A model generated the notes under the pieces. The model saw only the letters and a program-made list of their open reading frames with translations. It was not told the DNA's origin and searched no databases. From assembly GCA_964523885.1 (NCBI GenBank), contig CAZFYX010000044.1, forward strand, positions 20,078 through 84,077: a stretch of 64,000 nucleotides of DNA. The letters run 5' to 3'. This DNA comes from SHXO01 sp964523885 (GTDB taxonomy: Bacteria > Pseudomonadota > Gammaproteobacteria > Burkholderiales > SHXO01). The translations under genes and the position numbers were made by a program. Positions within the stretch are counted from its first letter, which is position 1, and every line of letters begins with the position of its first letter. Of this stretch, positions 36,801 through 43,955 are shown one piece after another.

Positions 36801-36917
36801 CACTCGAAAGAAGCGGTATATGCGCTGACGAAGGAACAGATCGGGGCACTGGTGGGCGAGCGTGGCTGCGAGGCTATAGAAGGGACGCGCGCCCTCACAG
36901 CGAAGGTCAAACTTTAA
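33891..36917 (+). CDS. Caspase-like protease fused to a Ski2/Hel308-like helicase
   Basis: This 1008-residue fusion has an N-terminal caspase/metacaspase (peptidase C14) domain, MKIRATFIGVNRHEHPQIREL, with the catalytic His81 in CFSGHGTHD and catalytic Cys127 in LDCCFSG. A Ski2-like superfamily 2 helicase follows from about residue 280. It has Walker A APTSSGKT (307-314), Walker B VVVDEGQ (405-411), a motif III-like LSAVIGN, and motif VI NMIGRAGRLG. The C-terminus has Hel308-like helical and HhH-like segments. Both active sites look intact. It lies alone between two attC sites, so it is an integron cassette. A one-gene abortive defence, with the helicase sensing nucleic acid and triggering proteolysis, is my inference. 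An in-frame ATG at 33828 is possible but adds 21 unrelated residues. Confidence 0.85.
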   Translation: MKIRATFIGVNRHEHPQIRELTGARRDATALWALFSDTLSDAHAILLVDEEATKAAINYAMDVALGDAGSDDVAIFCFSGHGTHDHRLVPYDADCNALAATTISMDELAERFKNSKARAILCILDCCFSGGAPAKVLEQSPISRLSKSPFDAVTGKGRILIAASAAHEAAWEQPGTGHGLLTKALIDVLTNADEAEISLTSAVDEITTRTRTEAQRIGVTQNPVFINHVEGGLAFPRLMPGKRYYKAFPERRAQVLSGAIDELASFGIPPEVVGKWKPKYLAGLNGLQLEAVNKHRVLLGDSLLVVAPTSSGKTLIGEIAAIRSVADGQKAVFLLPYRALANEKYEDFVAVYGDLGIRVARCTGDYSDQAALIMSGRYDIALLTYEMFLAVALSSTTVLMQLGLVVVDEGQFITDPNRGIVVELLLTLLIRARDHGINPQLLVLSAVIGNINAFDQWLGCEKLVTTARPVPLLEGVLDRTGTYEYLDEKGERQLEQLLPHHAIQQRKEKSSSQDVIVPLVRKLVRDKEKVIVFRNMRGPAEGCAEYLARELGLPAVTDAIEALPAHDTSGSSARLRNCLMGGTAFHNTNLGPEERAIVERYFRNPSGGIEALAATTTLAAGINTPASTVVLAESEFVGEDGRPFTVAEYKNMIGRAGRLGFNENGKSILLAENSIERRQLFQRYVLGTPEPVRSSFRSDALPTWVLRLLSQVPKVPRAEVPKLLVHTFGGYLQARADPSWAVAVSADIERLLERMLRTGLAEEEGGHVQLTLLGKACGRSSLSFESALRLVELLKQRDPKQVRADDLVALLQVLQEADDVYTPLLKKGTTESRRITDAQQRYGSDAVRSLQRYANETPDYWARCKRASILWDWMHGVSTEEIERYFSPNPYQGRVSYGDIRRIADATRFHLRSAQQIIAVLVTDDVEILKSIDATLECLEVGLPRESLGLLDMRAPLNRGQYLALHQAGLHSKEAVYALTKEQIGALVGERGCEAIEGTRALTAKVKL

Positions 36918-36951
36918 ACCAAGGACCAACCGGGGGGCAGCCAATAGTGAC

Positions 36952-37025
36952 GCCGAACAAGCCCATGCACCGCACCGGCAACAGCCGGCTTCGGCGCCTG
37001 TTGCCGGTGATGGGCGGCGTTGCGC
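36952..37025 (+). repeat. attC site with extrahelical G after the caspase-helicase cassette
   Basis: R''-like GCCGAAC (36952-36958) and R' GTTGCGC (37019-37025) bound a 74-bp palindrome. L'' GCCCATGCACCG pairs with L' CGGTGATGGGC apart from one extrahelical G. An alternative 12-bp inner stem (36973-36984 with 36998-37009) surrounds a CCGGCTTCGG tip. The next ATG is 7 bp after R', as in normal cassettes. Confidence 0.75.
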
Positions 37026-37031
37026 CCCCGG

Positions 37032-37172
37032 ATGCAAGTTGTCGTTGTAGGCGCGGGCGCGAGCATCGAGGAGGCTAGGCGCGCAGCTGTCCAAAAGGAG
37101 TTTTGGCCCCCGACGATAGCCGACTTTGCCAAGAAGCTCTGGAACGGGGGACAGGTATGGAGAAGCGCTGTC
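37032..37172 (+). pseudogene. Truncated N-terminus of a putative SIR2-like cassette gene
   Basis: The ATG 7 bp after the attC R' opens MQVVVVGAGASIEEARRAAV, a Rossmann-type glycine motif with the GAGAS seen at the start of SIR2-like NAD-consuming proteins, followed by FWPPTIADFAKKLW. After about 40 residues the similarity stops and the frame runs directly into exonuclease III. It looks like a cassette gene cut short by deletion. An expressed fusion with the next gene is possible because the frame stays open. Confidence 0.45.
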
Positions 37173-37952
37173 GTGAAGGTCGCGACCTACAACGTGAACG
37201 GAGTAAATGGGCGGCTACCCCGCCTCACCGAGTGGCTCGTCGAGACGAGTCCGGACGTCGTCTGCCTCCAAGAGCTTAAGACCGACGATACCAAGTTCCC
37301 GGCGCGAGCCATTGGCAGCGCCGGCTATGGCGCCATATGGCACGGCCAGCGTTCCCACCACGGAGTGGCCATTCTGGCCAAGGGCGAAATGCCTAGTGAG
37401 ATACGCCGCGGTTTGCCCGGCGATCCCGCTGATACTCAGGCCCGATACCTCGAGGCTTCCACCAAGGGGCTCGTTGTGGCCTCGGTTTACCTCCCCAACG
37501 GCAATCCGCAACCGGGCCCAAAGTTTGACTACAAGCTGGCGTGGTTCGAGCGGCTCATCCAACACACCGCGACACTGCAAGGGTCGGGCAATTCCGTCGT
37601 GCTGGCGGGAGACTTCAATGTCGTGCCCACGAACGAGGACATCTATAACGTGTGGCCGTGGCGAGAGGACGCCGTGCTGCAACCGGAAAGCCAAGAGGCT
37701 TACCGACGACTCCTGGCACAGGGATGGATCGATGCAACCCGTCATCTTCACCCGAAGGAGCGGATCTATACCTTCTGGGTTAACGAGCACGCTTTCCGGC
37801 GCAACGCCGGCTTTCGCATGGACTTCCTGTTGCTTAGCGCCAATCTCGCTCCCAGGCTCAAGGCTGCGGAAGTTGACGCGGAGCACCGCGGACGAGAAGA
37901 GCCGAGCGATCACGCACCTGTCTGGATCGTACTCGAGGACGAAGCGGGGTAA
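37173..37952 (+). CDS. xthA: Exodeoxyribonuclease III (XthA family)
   Basis: This 259-residue AP endonuclease / 3'-5' exonuclease has KVATYNVNGVNGRL at the start (Asn ligand), CLQELKTDD with the metal-binding Glu, and LAGDFNVVP with the catalytic Asp/Asn. RMDFLLLS and the terminal SDHAPVWIVL with the catalytic His are also present. The GTG at 37173 gives the family-standard beginning, and GGAGAA lies 8 bp upstream. It is an accessory copy in the island, not a clear cassette: no convincing attC follows it. Confidence 0.9.
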   Translation: MKVATYNVNGVNGRLPRLTEWLVETSPDVVCLQELKTDDTKFPARAIGSAGYGAIWHGQRSHHGVAILAKGEMPSEIRRGLPGDPADTQARYLEASTKGLVVASVYLPNGNPQPGPKFDYKLAWFERLIQHTATLQGSGNSVVLAGDFNVVPTNEDIYNVWPWREDAVLQPESQEAYRRLLAQGWIDATRHLHPKERIYTFWVNEHAFRRNAGFRMDFLLLSANLAPRLKAAEVDAEHRGREEPSDHAPVWIVLEDEAG

Positions 37953-38036
37953 TGGGCAACGGTTAGCAGGCGCGGCATTCGCTGGCAGAATTGGTAGTCT
38001 GTCCAAGCTGCTTCAGCAAGCATCGACTCTTTCCGC

Positions 38037-38924
38037 ATGGCCATCCTCGTCGGCACGGCATCCTGGACGGACAAAAGCCTAATCGAGTCGGGCAAGTTCT
38101 ATCCGCCAAGTGCCACGACCCCGGAGTCGCGGCTCAGATACTACGCTCAGCACTTTCCTATCGTGGAAGTCGACTCGAGCTACTACGCCATCCCGTTGCC
38201 TGCGACCGCTCAACTGTGGGCCGAAAGGTCGCCGCCAGGCTTCGTGTTCAACGTCAAAGCCTTCCGCCTGTTCACCGGGCATCAGACGCAGCCAAAGGTG
38301 TTTCCACGCGACATTCAGGACGAGCTCGGGCTCCCGCCGACCAAGAACGTTTACTACCGGGACATCCCCGACGAGGTCCGTAGGGAGCTGTGGAACCGCT
38401 TCTTCGATGCGCTAGAGCCACTGCGTGCTTCCGGCAAGCTGGGCGCGGTGCACTTCCAGTTTGCCCCTTGGATCACCTCCGGCGGCGAGGATCGAAAGCA
38501 CGTCGAGCACTGCGTGTCGACGATGAGCGGTCTGTTAACGGCCGTCGAGTTCCGCAACGTCAGTTGGTGGACCGACAAGACACGCGACTCGACGCTGGCC
38601 TTCGAACGCGAGCATCGGGTGGTCAACGTAATTGTCGACGGTCCACAGGGATTCTCCAGCAGCGTTCCCCCGGTATGGGAGGTGACGTCCCCGGAGCTCG
38701 CGATCGTCAGGATGCACGGTCGGAACGCGGAAACGTGGGAGAAGAAGGGGCTCAAGGCCTCGTCGGACCGGTTCAACTATGACCATGGCGACGAGGAGCT
38801 GCGCGAACTGGCCGGGAACATCAAAGCGCTCGCCCGCCAGGTGCCGACCGTCCACGCAATCATGAACAACAACTACCAGGATCAGGGTCAGAGGAACGCC
38901 CAAACGCTTAAGGGCTTCTTGTAG
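38037..38924 (+). CDS. DUF72 (YecE-like) protein
   Basis: This 295-residue TIM-barrel-like protein starts ILVGTASWTDKSLIESGKFYP and contains VEVDSSYYAIP, VKAFRLFTGH and VEFRNVSWW, all typical of DUF72/YecE. The ending (NNNYQDQGQRNAQTLKGFL) is also characteristic. The biochemical role of the family is unknown. It lies 84 bp after xthA on the same strand and could share its transcript. Confidence 0.88.
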   Translation: MAILVGTASWTDKSLIESGKFYPPSATTPESRLRYYAQHFPIVEVDSSYYAIPLPATAQLWAERSPPGFVFNVKAFRLFTGHQTQPKVFPRDIQDELGLPPTKNVYYRDIPDEVRRELWNRFFDALEPLRASGKLGAVHFQFAPWITSGGEDRKHVEHCVSTMSGLLTAVEFRNVSWWTDKTRDSTLAFEREHRVVNVIVDGPQGFSSSVPPVWEVTSPELAIVRMHGRNAETWEKKGLKASSDRFNYDHGDEELRELAGNIKALARQVPTVHAIMNNNYQDQGQRNAQTLKGFL

Positions 38925-38995
38925 ACCACCAGGACCGACTTCACATCGCTTCGAACAGGACAGCCCAGTGCGCAGCTGGCCGCGACCGCTCATGG

Positions 38996-40069
38996 TCATG
39001 GCGCGTTTCGTAGCCCTCTCACGCCTTGGAGAGGCAGGCCCGACCCAGCGCTGACCGCCTGTCGCGCCCGGGCGTCCATGATCCGGCGCCACACAGCGGG
39101 AACCAGCGCCGGAAAGAACAGCGCGAGATAGCCAGCAGGCAGAAGGGGCATCGAGTCGATGTAATCGAGATCGTAGTAAGGGACATCCCCGCGCTCATGG
39201 TGATGCACATGGCGGGTGATGTTCAACGTGAAGGCGTTCGTCGCGAAGTTGTTGCTGTTCCAGGAAAGGTCGCCTCTTCGCGCCTCGCCCGGTTCGCGGC
39301 TCAAGCCATAGTGCTGCGCGTAATTGACGTACTCCGCGGTGAAGATACCGAACGCCGCTTGGATGGCGAACAGCGCCACGCCCCAGATCCCACCAATTAC
39401 CCAGAAGCCGCCGGCGACTAATCCGGTCAGCAGCCACTGCTGTACGAACCGGTTGGCAATGAGGGATCGACCTTTCGCGCGCTGTCGCCGCCGCTCAATT
39501 CGCCATGCGCAGCGCAACGTGAACACATAGTTCTTCACCAGAAAGCTCCAAACGCTCTGGCCGATCGGCGGCGTGGTGCCCTCGTGCCGCAAGCCGACGT
39601 AAGCGTGGTGGTGAAGATGCTCCAGCGTAAACGGCCCGTATGCGGTTATAGCCATGATCAGGCGAGACAGGCCGAAATCGAAACGGGACGGCCAGTGCAG
39701 CAACTCGTGCCCAGCGCAGGTGGCAAACGCCGTCGCGATAGCGACCGAGGCAACCAGCCAGGCAGCCGTTGCGCCGGACGCCTCGGTTGCCAGAACGTGA
39801 GCCGCCCAGCCGAGCACTGGCAGCCATAGAAACACATATAGGCGCGGAATCGTGCGCAGCCAGGCGACCGCAAAGCGCGGCGCCGACTGCCGGAGCGCCG
39901 CCGTTCGGTCGAACCCTAGCAGCAGATCAAGGATGGGGATTCCGATGAACGCGAATGCCGGAGCGAGCCAGGGAACCCCGGCGTAGTAGCCAAGCGGCGC
40001 AAGCAGCGGAATAGCCGGGAAGGCGCTGAATGCGACAAGCTTTGCGTACGACCAGGCCGATGAGGTCAT
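38996..40069 (-). CDS. alkB: Alkane 1-monooxygenase (AlkB family membrane hydroxylase)
   Basis: This 357-residue non-heme di-iron membrane hydroxylase inserts oxygen at terminal carbons using rubredoxin electrons. All four His motifs are present: GHELLH, EHLHHHAYVG, the AlkB-specific NYAQHYGL (Gln in place of the more usual Glu of NYxEHYG), and RHVHHHERG. Several membrane helices precede them. The ATG at 40069 is chosen because AAGGA lies 8 bp upstream; an ATG at 40078 sits on that site. No rubredoxin or rubredoxin reductase is nearby, so it depends on partners elsewhere, or it hydroxylates another lipid. Confidence 0.88.
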   Translation of the reverse strand: MTSSAWSYAKLVAFSAFPAIPLLAPLGYYAGVPWLAPAFAFIGIPILDLLLGFDRTAALRQSAPRFAVAWLRTIPRLYVFLWLPVLGWAAHVLATEASGATAAWLVASVAIATAFATCAGHELLHWPSRFDFGLSRLIMAITAYGPFTLEHLHHHAYVGLRHEGTTPPIGQSVWSFLVKNYVFTLRCAWRIERRRQRAKGRSLIANRFVQQWLLTGLVAGGFWVIGGIWGVALFAIQAAFGIFTAEYVNYAQHYGLSREPGEARRGDLSWNSNNFATNAFTLNITRHVHHHERGDVPYYDLDYIDSMPLLPAGYLALFFPALVPAVWRRIMDARARQAVSAGSGLPLQGVRGLRNAP

Positions 40070-40624
40070 GGAATCCATCCTTGACCCGGTTGACCCAGTC
40101 GTCGAGGCGTGGTTCCAAGAAAAAACTGATGACCAGGTCTGCTTGGCCTGCGGCTCAGGACTTTTGTCAGCACAGCTCAGGGTATCCCTTTCCTTTCCCT
40201 CAAGCAGGGGCCGGGGATAAGGGTTCGAAGAGCGAGCTGCGACGTGCCCTCCTCCTGGGGGACTCATGCGTGTCGTCAAAGGCGGCGCAAACGTCGCGCC
40301 AGCGCTCGAAACCCGCAGCGCTGTCACGACGTTTGAAGTTATCAGATTCGACACCGAAGACCGCAAACGCGCGGTTGAAACCGCGGCCACGCTACTGCTG
40401 CCGTTCATCCCCCCTGCGCCCCCGAGAAGCTGTGAGGGGGACTTCGGGGGGATGAGCGGCAGCAGCGGAAGGCACGTGGCCGCTTACCTTTCCATTAGCA
40501 GACAACTCCACCCACCCCCCGCCCGCCCGTGAGGGCGGGGGCGAGGGAGGTCCAAGCGAGAGGATGTGTTTCCACAACGGCACTCCTCTCGGAACTGGTC
40601 CTGTAACCGAAAGAGGAGTTGAGC
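40070..40624. other. Non-coding stretch with hairpins between alkB and the RadC operon
   Basis: No gene is convincing here. A 9-bp stem CCCCCGCCC/GGGCGGGGG (40516-40541) and an imperfect CACTCCTCTCGG/CCGAAAGAGGAGT pair (40581-40619) are visible. The second pair places the GAGGAG ribosome site of the next small frame inside a stem. Confidence 0.5.
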
Positions 40625-40807
40625 ATGCTAGTGATCGCAGTCCGTCGAATGAGTCGAGCCGCAAATGCCGGTGCTCCCATCCATCGAGGCACCATCCAGT
40701 CGTCGCCCAGAACTATGCGGCAGCGAGGTTCATCCCTGAGATGGGGAGCCGACAGAATTGAGCTCGACCGGTGCACGCAGTACGAGACGGCGCACAGGAG
40801 GGGCTAG
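40625..40807 (+). CDS. Possible 60-residue basic protein ahead of radC
   Basis: The frame starts MLVIAVRRMSRAANAGAPIH, with AGAGGAG 6-12 bp upstream, and ends 2 bp before the radC ATG. It is rich in Arg and has no recognised homologue. The good ribosome site and tight spacing support it; the short length and lack of similarity argue against it. It may be a leader peptide for radC. Confidence 0.3.
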   Translation: MLVIAVRRMSRAANAGAPIHRGTIQSSPRTMRQRGSSLRWGADRIELDRCTQYETAHRRG

Positions 40808-40809
40808 AG

Positions 40810-41286
40810 ATGCTTCTCGATGTGATTACCACTGCCGGATTCTCCAAAACTCAGCTGGAAGTGCTCAGGCAGGCCGGTCGGATTTTGGAAGCGAAAGTCA
40901 GGTCGCAACCGATCCAGCTACAGTCGCCCACCGTGGTGAAGGAGTGGCTGGCGTTGCAATTGGCCGGCCAGGAGCGCGAGGTCTTTGGGGTGATCTACCT
41001 GGACGTTCAGAATCACCTATTGGACTTTGCCGTGTTGTTCTCGGGCACGTTGACACAGACCTCCGTGTACCCCAGAGAGGTAGTAAAGTCCGCTCTGCAG
41101 AGGAATGCCGCGGCAGTGATGTTCGTTCATAACCATCCATCGGGATGTGCGGAGCCAAGCCGGGCAGATGAGCTGTTGACTCAAACCCTGAAGCAGGCTC
41201 TGCAGCTGATCGACATCAAGGTCCTCGACCACTTCATTGTCGGCGGGCACACCGTGCTCTCGTTTGCCGAACGTGGGTTGATCTAG
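40810..41286 (+). CDS. radC: RadC-family JAB-domain protein (mobile-element type)
   Basis: This 158-residue protein has the JAB/MPN metal site of RadC: the glutamate in EREVFGVIYLD and HNHPSGCAEPSRAD with its two His and Asp. The HhH domain of chromosomal RadC is absent. This short YeeS-like form is common on plasmids and integrative elements, and its function is unsettled. Strong terminator-type hairpins follow immediately. Confidence 0.88.
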   Translation: MLLDVITTAGFSKTQLEVLRQAGRILEAKVRSQPIQLQSPTVVKEWLALQLAGQEREVFGVIYLDVQNHLLDFAVLFSGTLTQTSVYPREVVKSALQRNAAAVMFVHNHPSGCAEPSRADELLTQTLKQALQLIDIKVLDHFIVGGHTVLSFAERGLI

Positions 41287-41298
41287 ACCATCCTTCGC

Positions 41299-41325
41299 GG
41301 GGCGACAAATTAGTCGCCCCTTTTT
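41299..41325 (+). terminator. Intrinsic terminator of radC
   Basis: An 8-bp perfect stem GGGGCGAC/GTCGCCCC with loop AAATTA (41299-41320) is followed by TTTTT (41321-41325), 12 bp after the radC stop. Confidence 0.9.
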
Positions 41326-41332
41326 CCGGCCT

Positions 41333-41402
41333 GGAGCCAGACATTCCCTGTCTGGCTCCATTCGCTTTTCCCTCCTAGCAGATCTGCGAGTGTCTGTTGG
41401 CC
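41333..41402 (+). other. Candidate origin of transfer (oriT) with R388-like nic site
   Basis: A perfect 11-bp inverted repeat (GGAGCCAGACA, 41333-41343, with 41349-41359) is followed 25 bp later by the palindrome GCAGATCTGC and then GAGTGTCT, with GTTGGCCC after it. R388 has TGCGTATTGTCT with the nick after the final T, then ATAGCCC. The match TGCG-(A/T)-TGTCT and the order oriT, small DNA-binding proteins, coupling protein, relaxase support the call. The nick would fall after T41395. Confidence 0.5.
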
Positions 41403-41462
41403 CGCGGCGTTGCTACATTGCCTCGTTGCTGAGCCCGCTCGCGCATAGGAAAGGGGAATCGG

Positions 41463-41735
41463 ATGGCACTGCTGAAATTCGAACCACGCAAGGAGCTCGC
41501 GCCGCTGCGGGTCAAGATCGGCCGCGAGGTGCGCGAGCGCGTCGAGCGGTACCGCGAGTTTTGCGGTGCGCTGGAACTCGCGGACTTAGTGGAGCGCGCG
41601 CTGATGTACGTCATGGACAAGGATGCGGACTTTCGCGCGCGCGAGAGCGGGGTCGCAGACGGCGGCGCCAAGAGGCAGCCGCGCCAGGTCGCGAAGCGGG
41701 TCATCCCCGCCGATAAACCCGGCGGGGCCCCGTAA
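41463..41735 (+). CDS. Small mobilisation accessory protein, RHH-like
   Basis: A 90-residue protein with MALLKFEPRKELAPLRVKI, then a helical segment EVRERVERYREFCGALELADLVERALMYVM, consistent with a ribbon-helix-helix DNA-binding domain, and a basic disordered tail. It is the first gene after the oriT candidate. It has a good AAAGGGG ribosome site. It probably binds oriT or represses the operon, as TrwA does; this is inference. Confidence 0.65.
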   Translation: MALLKFEPRKELAPLRVKIGREVRERVERYREFCGALELADLVERALMYVMDKDADFRARESGVADGGAKRQPRQVAKRVIPADKPGGAP

Positions 41736-41914
41736 TTCTTTGTCACACCTGATGCACTTCTGCGAAGAGCCGGAAAGCCGCGGTATGCCAACGACTTGAG
41801 GCGACTACAGGTGGTGCTCAACGGCGAATACGGGTCTTCGCAGCAACCCTTCTTCATCATGCCGTTCCGGCTGTTGTTGCGCATACACGCGCAGTTCACC
41901 AGCCGCAGTGAGAC

Positions 41915-42223
41915 ATGCGAGTCAAGACGCTGCGGCTGACCTCCGAGCTCTCGGAGGAAGTGACTCGGCGGGCACGGATGAAGGGTGTCCCGGATGCCGA
42001 CTACTACCGCCTGCTCATCGAGCGCGGGCTGTTGCTGGAAAGCGTCGAGATGATCATGGACAAGCCGATTCCGCCAGGCTACTGGGGCCTATGCGAGGCC
42101 GTTCTGGAGACGCGGAACATCCTGCGATCCCTGGCTGCCGCGCGCGAGCACAGCACCATCCCGAAGGCGCAGGTGCAGGCGAAGGACGAGCTCGAGCGAC
42201 TCAGGAGCGATGGCACGCAATAG
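41915..42223 (+). CDS. TrwA-like ribbon-helix-helix relaxosome protein
   Basis: A 102-residue protein beginning MRVKTLRLTSELSEEVTRRA, a beta strand then helix with the alternating pattern of ribbon-helix-helix regulators, continuing DYYRLLIERGLLLE and ending in a coiled C-terminal region. It overlaps the coupling-protein start by 14 bp. TrwA in R388 occupies this place and stimulates nicking and represses the operon. The identity is by position and fold pattern. Confidence 0.65.
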   Translation: MRVKTLRLTSELSEEVTRRARMKGVPDADYYRLLIERGLLLESVEMIMDKPIPPGYWGLCEAVLETRNILRSLAAAREHSTIPKAQVQAKDELERLRSDGTQ

Positions 42224-43955
42224 GCAAACGCCGCGCGTTTGGGCGGATGCGATTCGGGGATCCGAGATCCTCGCCAACTGGCTCAAGCTGGGGACGAGCG
42301 CGGTCGTGCTTTGGCTGTCGATCGGCGTTGCCGCCGGCGGCGTTGTAGGCACGGCCTGGTTCTTCCAGCGCACTTCGGCGACCGACCGCAGCCTCTGGCT
42401 GCACCACCTTCGCAACCAGCTTGGCATGGGAGGGCCGGTCGCGATCCTGCCTCATCCCAGCGGGCGCGGCGGGTGGATCGACGTACCGAAAAGCAACGTT
42501 CCTCGCTATACAAGCGCGAGCTTCGAGGTCGTAAACGATCGGGTCCGAGAGAGCGCCTTCCTGGCCTTCCTGGTCGCCATCGGCGCCGCGGTAAGCGCCG
42601 GAACGTTGCTGCGCGAGAGCGGGCGATCAGCCACCGAGGACCAGCACATCCGCGGCGCCAGACTGGCGCCGGCGGACAAGGTTGCGCGGCTGGTCCGAGG
42701 GTCCGGGCTCGCCTACGACCTGACCCTGGCCGGCGTACCGATCTTCCGCGACTCCGAGACCGATCACATCCTGGTGTGCGGGGCGCCGGGAAGCGGCAAA
42801 GGGGTGGCGATCAAAGAGTTGCTGGACCAGATCCGGGCGCGCGGCGATCGGGCGATCCTGTACGACCCGAGCGGCGAGTACGTGCAGGTGTACTACCGGC
42901 ACGGCACCGATGTGCTGCTCAATCCGTTGGATGCCAGGAGCCCGCCCTGGACGCTGTGGGGGGAAGTGCGCGAAGCGTACGACTATGCGAGCCTGGCTGC
43001 TTCCATCATTCCCGACAACGAGAAGGTCAATGACCCGTTCTGGCGGGAGGGGCCGAGAGGGCTGTTCGAGGCGGTCGCCCTGCGGCTGGCCGAGCGCGGC
43101 CAGGCGACCAACGCCACGTTCCGGCAGATGATCTCGATCGCCCCCTTGGCCGAGCTCTTCAACCTGGTCAAGGGCACCGAAGCCGCCCCGGCCATCGACC
43201 CGGCGGCCGAGAAGATGGCGATCGGCGTGCGTGCGACGGTGAGCACGAAGATCCGCGCCTGGGCGTATCTGCCCGACCCCGGCGTGGACCAAAGGCCATT
43301 TTCGGTGCGCCGGTTCGTCGAGGACGAATCGACTGACGCCTGGCTGTTTCTGACCTCTAGGAAGGACCAGCACGCCTTCCTGAGGCCGCTGCTGTCCCTG
43401 TGGTGCGATCAGGCCGCAGCGTCGATTCTGAGCCTTCCTCCAGACCTTGGACGGCGTTTCTGGGTGGTCATGGACGAGGTGGCCAGCCTCCAGGAACTGC
43501 CTGCCCTGACGCCGGACGGCGGGCTGCTGACGATGTCCCGGAAGCACGGCGGCGCCACGATCCTGGGCTTACAGGATATCGGGCAGCTGCGCCGCCTGTA
43601 TGGCGTCTACGGGGCGCAAAGCATCTCGGGCTCCTGCCTGACCCGGCTCATGCTCCGAAGCGTCGAGCACGAGACGGCCGAGTGGGCCGCGCGCACGCTC
43701 GGCGAGCAGGAGGTCAACGAGGCCACCGAGTCCCTGTCCATGGGACCGCACGACTCGCGGGACGCGGTGAACCTGCAGCGCCGCGTGGTGAAGCGGCCCA
43801 TCGTGCTCCCCTCCGAGATCATGAACCTCGCCAAGCTGACCGGGTTCCTAAAGCTACCCGGAGGCTATCCCGTCACCCAGGTGTCGCTACGCCTCCGGGA
43901 GCGCAGGGAGTTGGCGCCAATCTATGTCTCCCGGCATCACCAGGAGCCGCTCTGA
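42210..43955 (+). CDS. Type IV coupling protein TraD/TrwB
   Basis: This 581-residue VirD4-family ATPase links the relaxosome to a secretion channel. Two N-terminal membrane helices (about residues 27-49 and 112-129) precede the RecA-like domain, with Walker A GAPGSGKG (about residue 191), YDPSGEY, and Walker B WVVMDEVASLQELPAL. The C-terminal segment TILGLQDIGQLRRLYG matches TrwB-type proteins. Its stop overlaps the relaxase ATG (TGATG). Confidence 0.92.
   Translation: MARNRQTPRVWADAIRGSEILANWLKLGTSAVVLWLSIGVAAGGVVGTAWFFQRTSATDRSLWLHHLRNQLGMGGPVAILPHPSGRGGWIDVPKSNVPRYTSASFEVVNDRVRESAFLAFLVAIGAAVSAGTLLRESGRSATEDQHIRGARLAPADKVARLVRGSGLAYDLTLAGVPIFRDSETDHILVCGAPGSGKGVAIKELLDQIRARGDRAILYDPSGEYVQVYYRHGTDVLLNPLDARSPPWTLWGEVREAYDYASLAASIIPDNEKVNDPFWREGPRGLFEAVALRLAERGQATNATFRQMISIAPLAELFNLVKGTEAAPAIDPAAEKMAIGVRATVSTKIRAWAYLPDPGVDQRPFSVRRFVEDESTDAWLFLTSRKDQHAFLRPLLSLWCDQAAASILSLPPDLGRRFWVVMDEVASLQELPALTPDGGLLTMSRKHGGATILGLQDIGQLRRLYGVYGAQSISGSCLTRLMLRSVEHETAEWAARTLGEQEVNEATESLSMGPHDSRDAVNLQRRVVKRPIVLPSEIMNLAKLTGFLKLPGGYPVTQVSLRLRERRELAPIYVSRHHQEPL

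Noticed and set aside
40251..40560. A possible CRISPR-like or repeat array in the GC-rich gap before radC
   Set aside because: Only single hairpins are present; no unit recurs with regular spacing. No CRISPR array was seen anywhere in the window.
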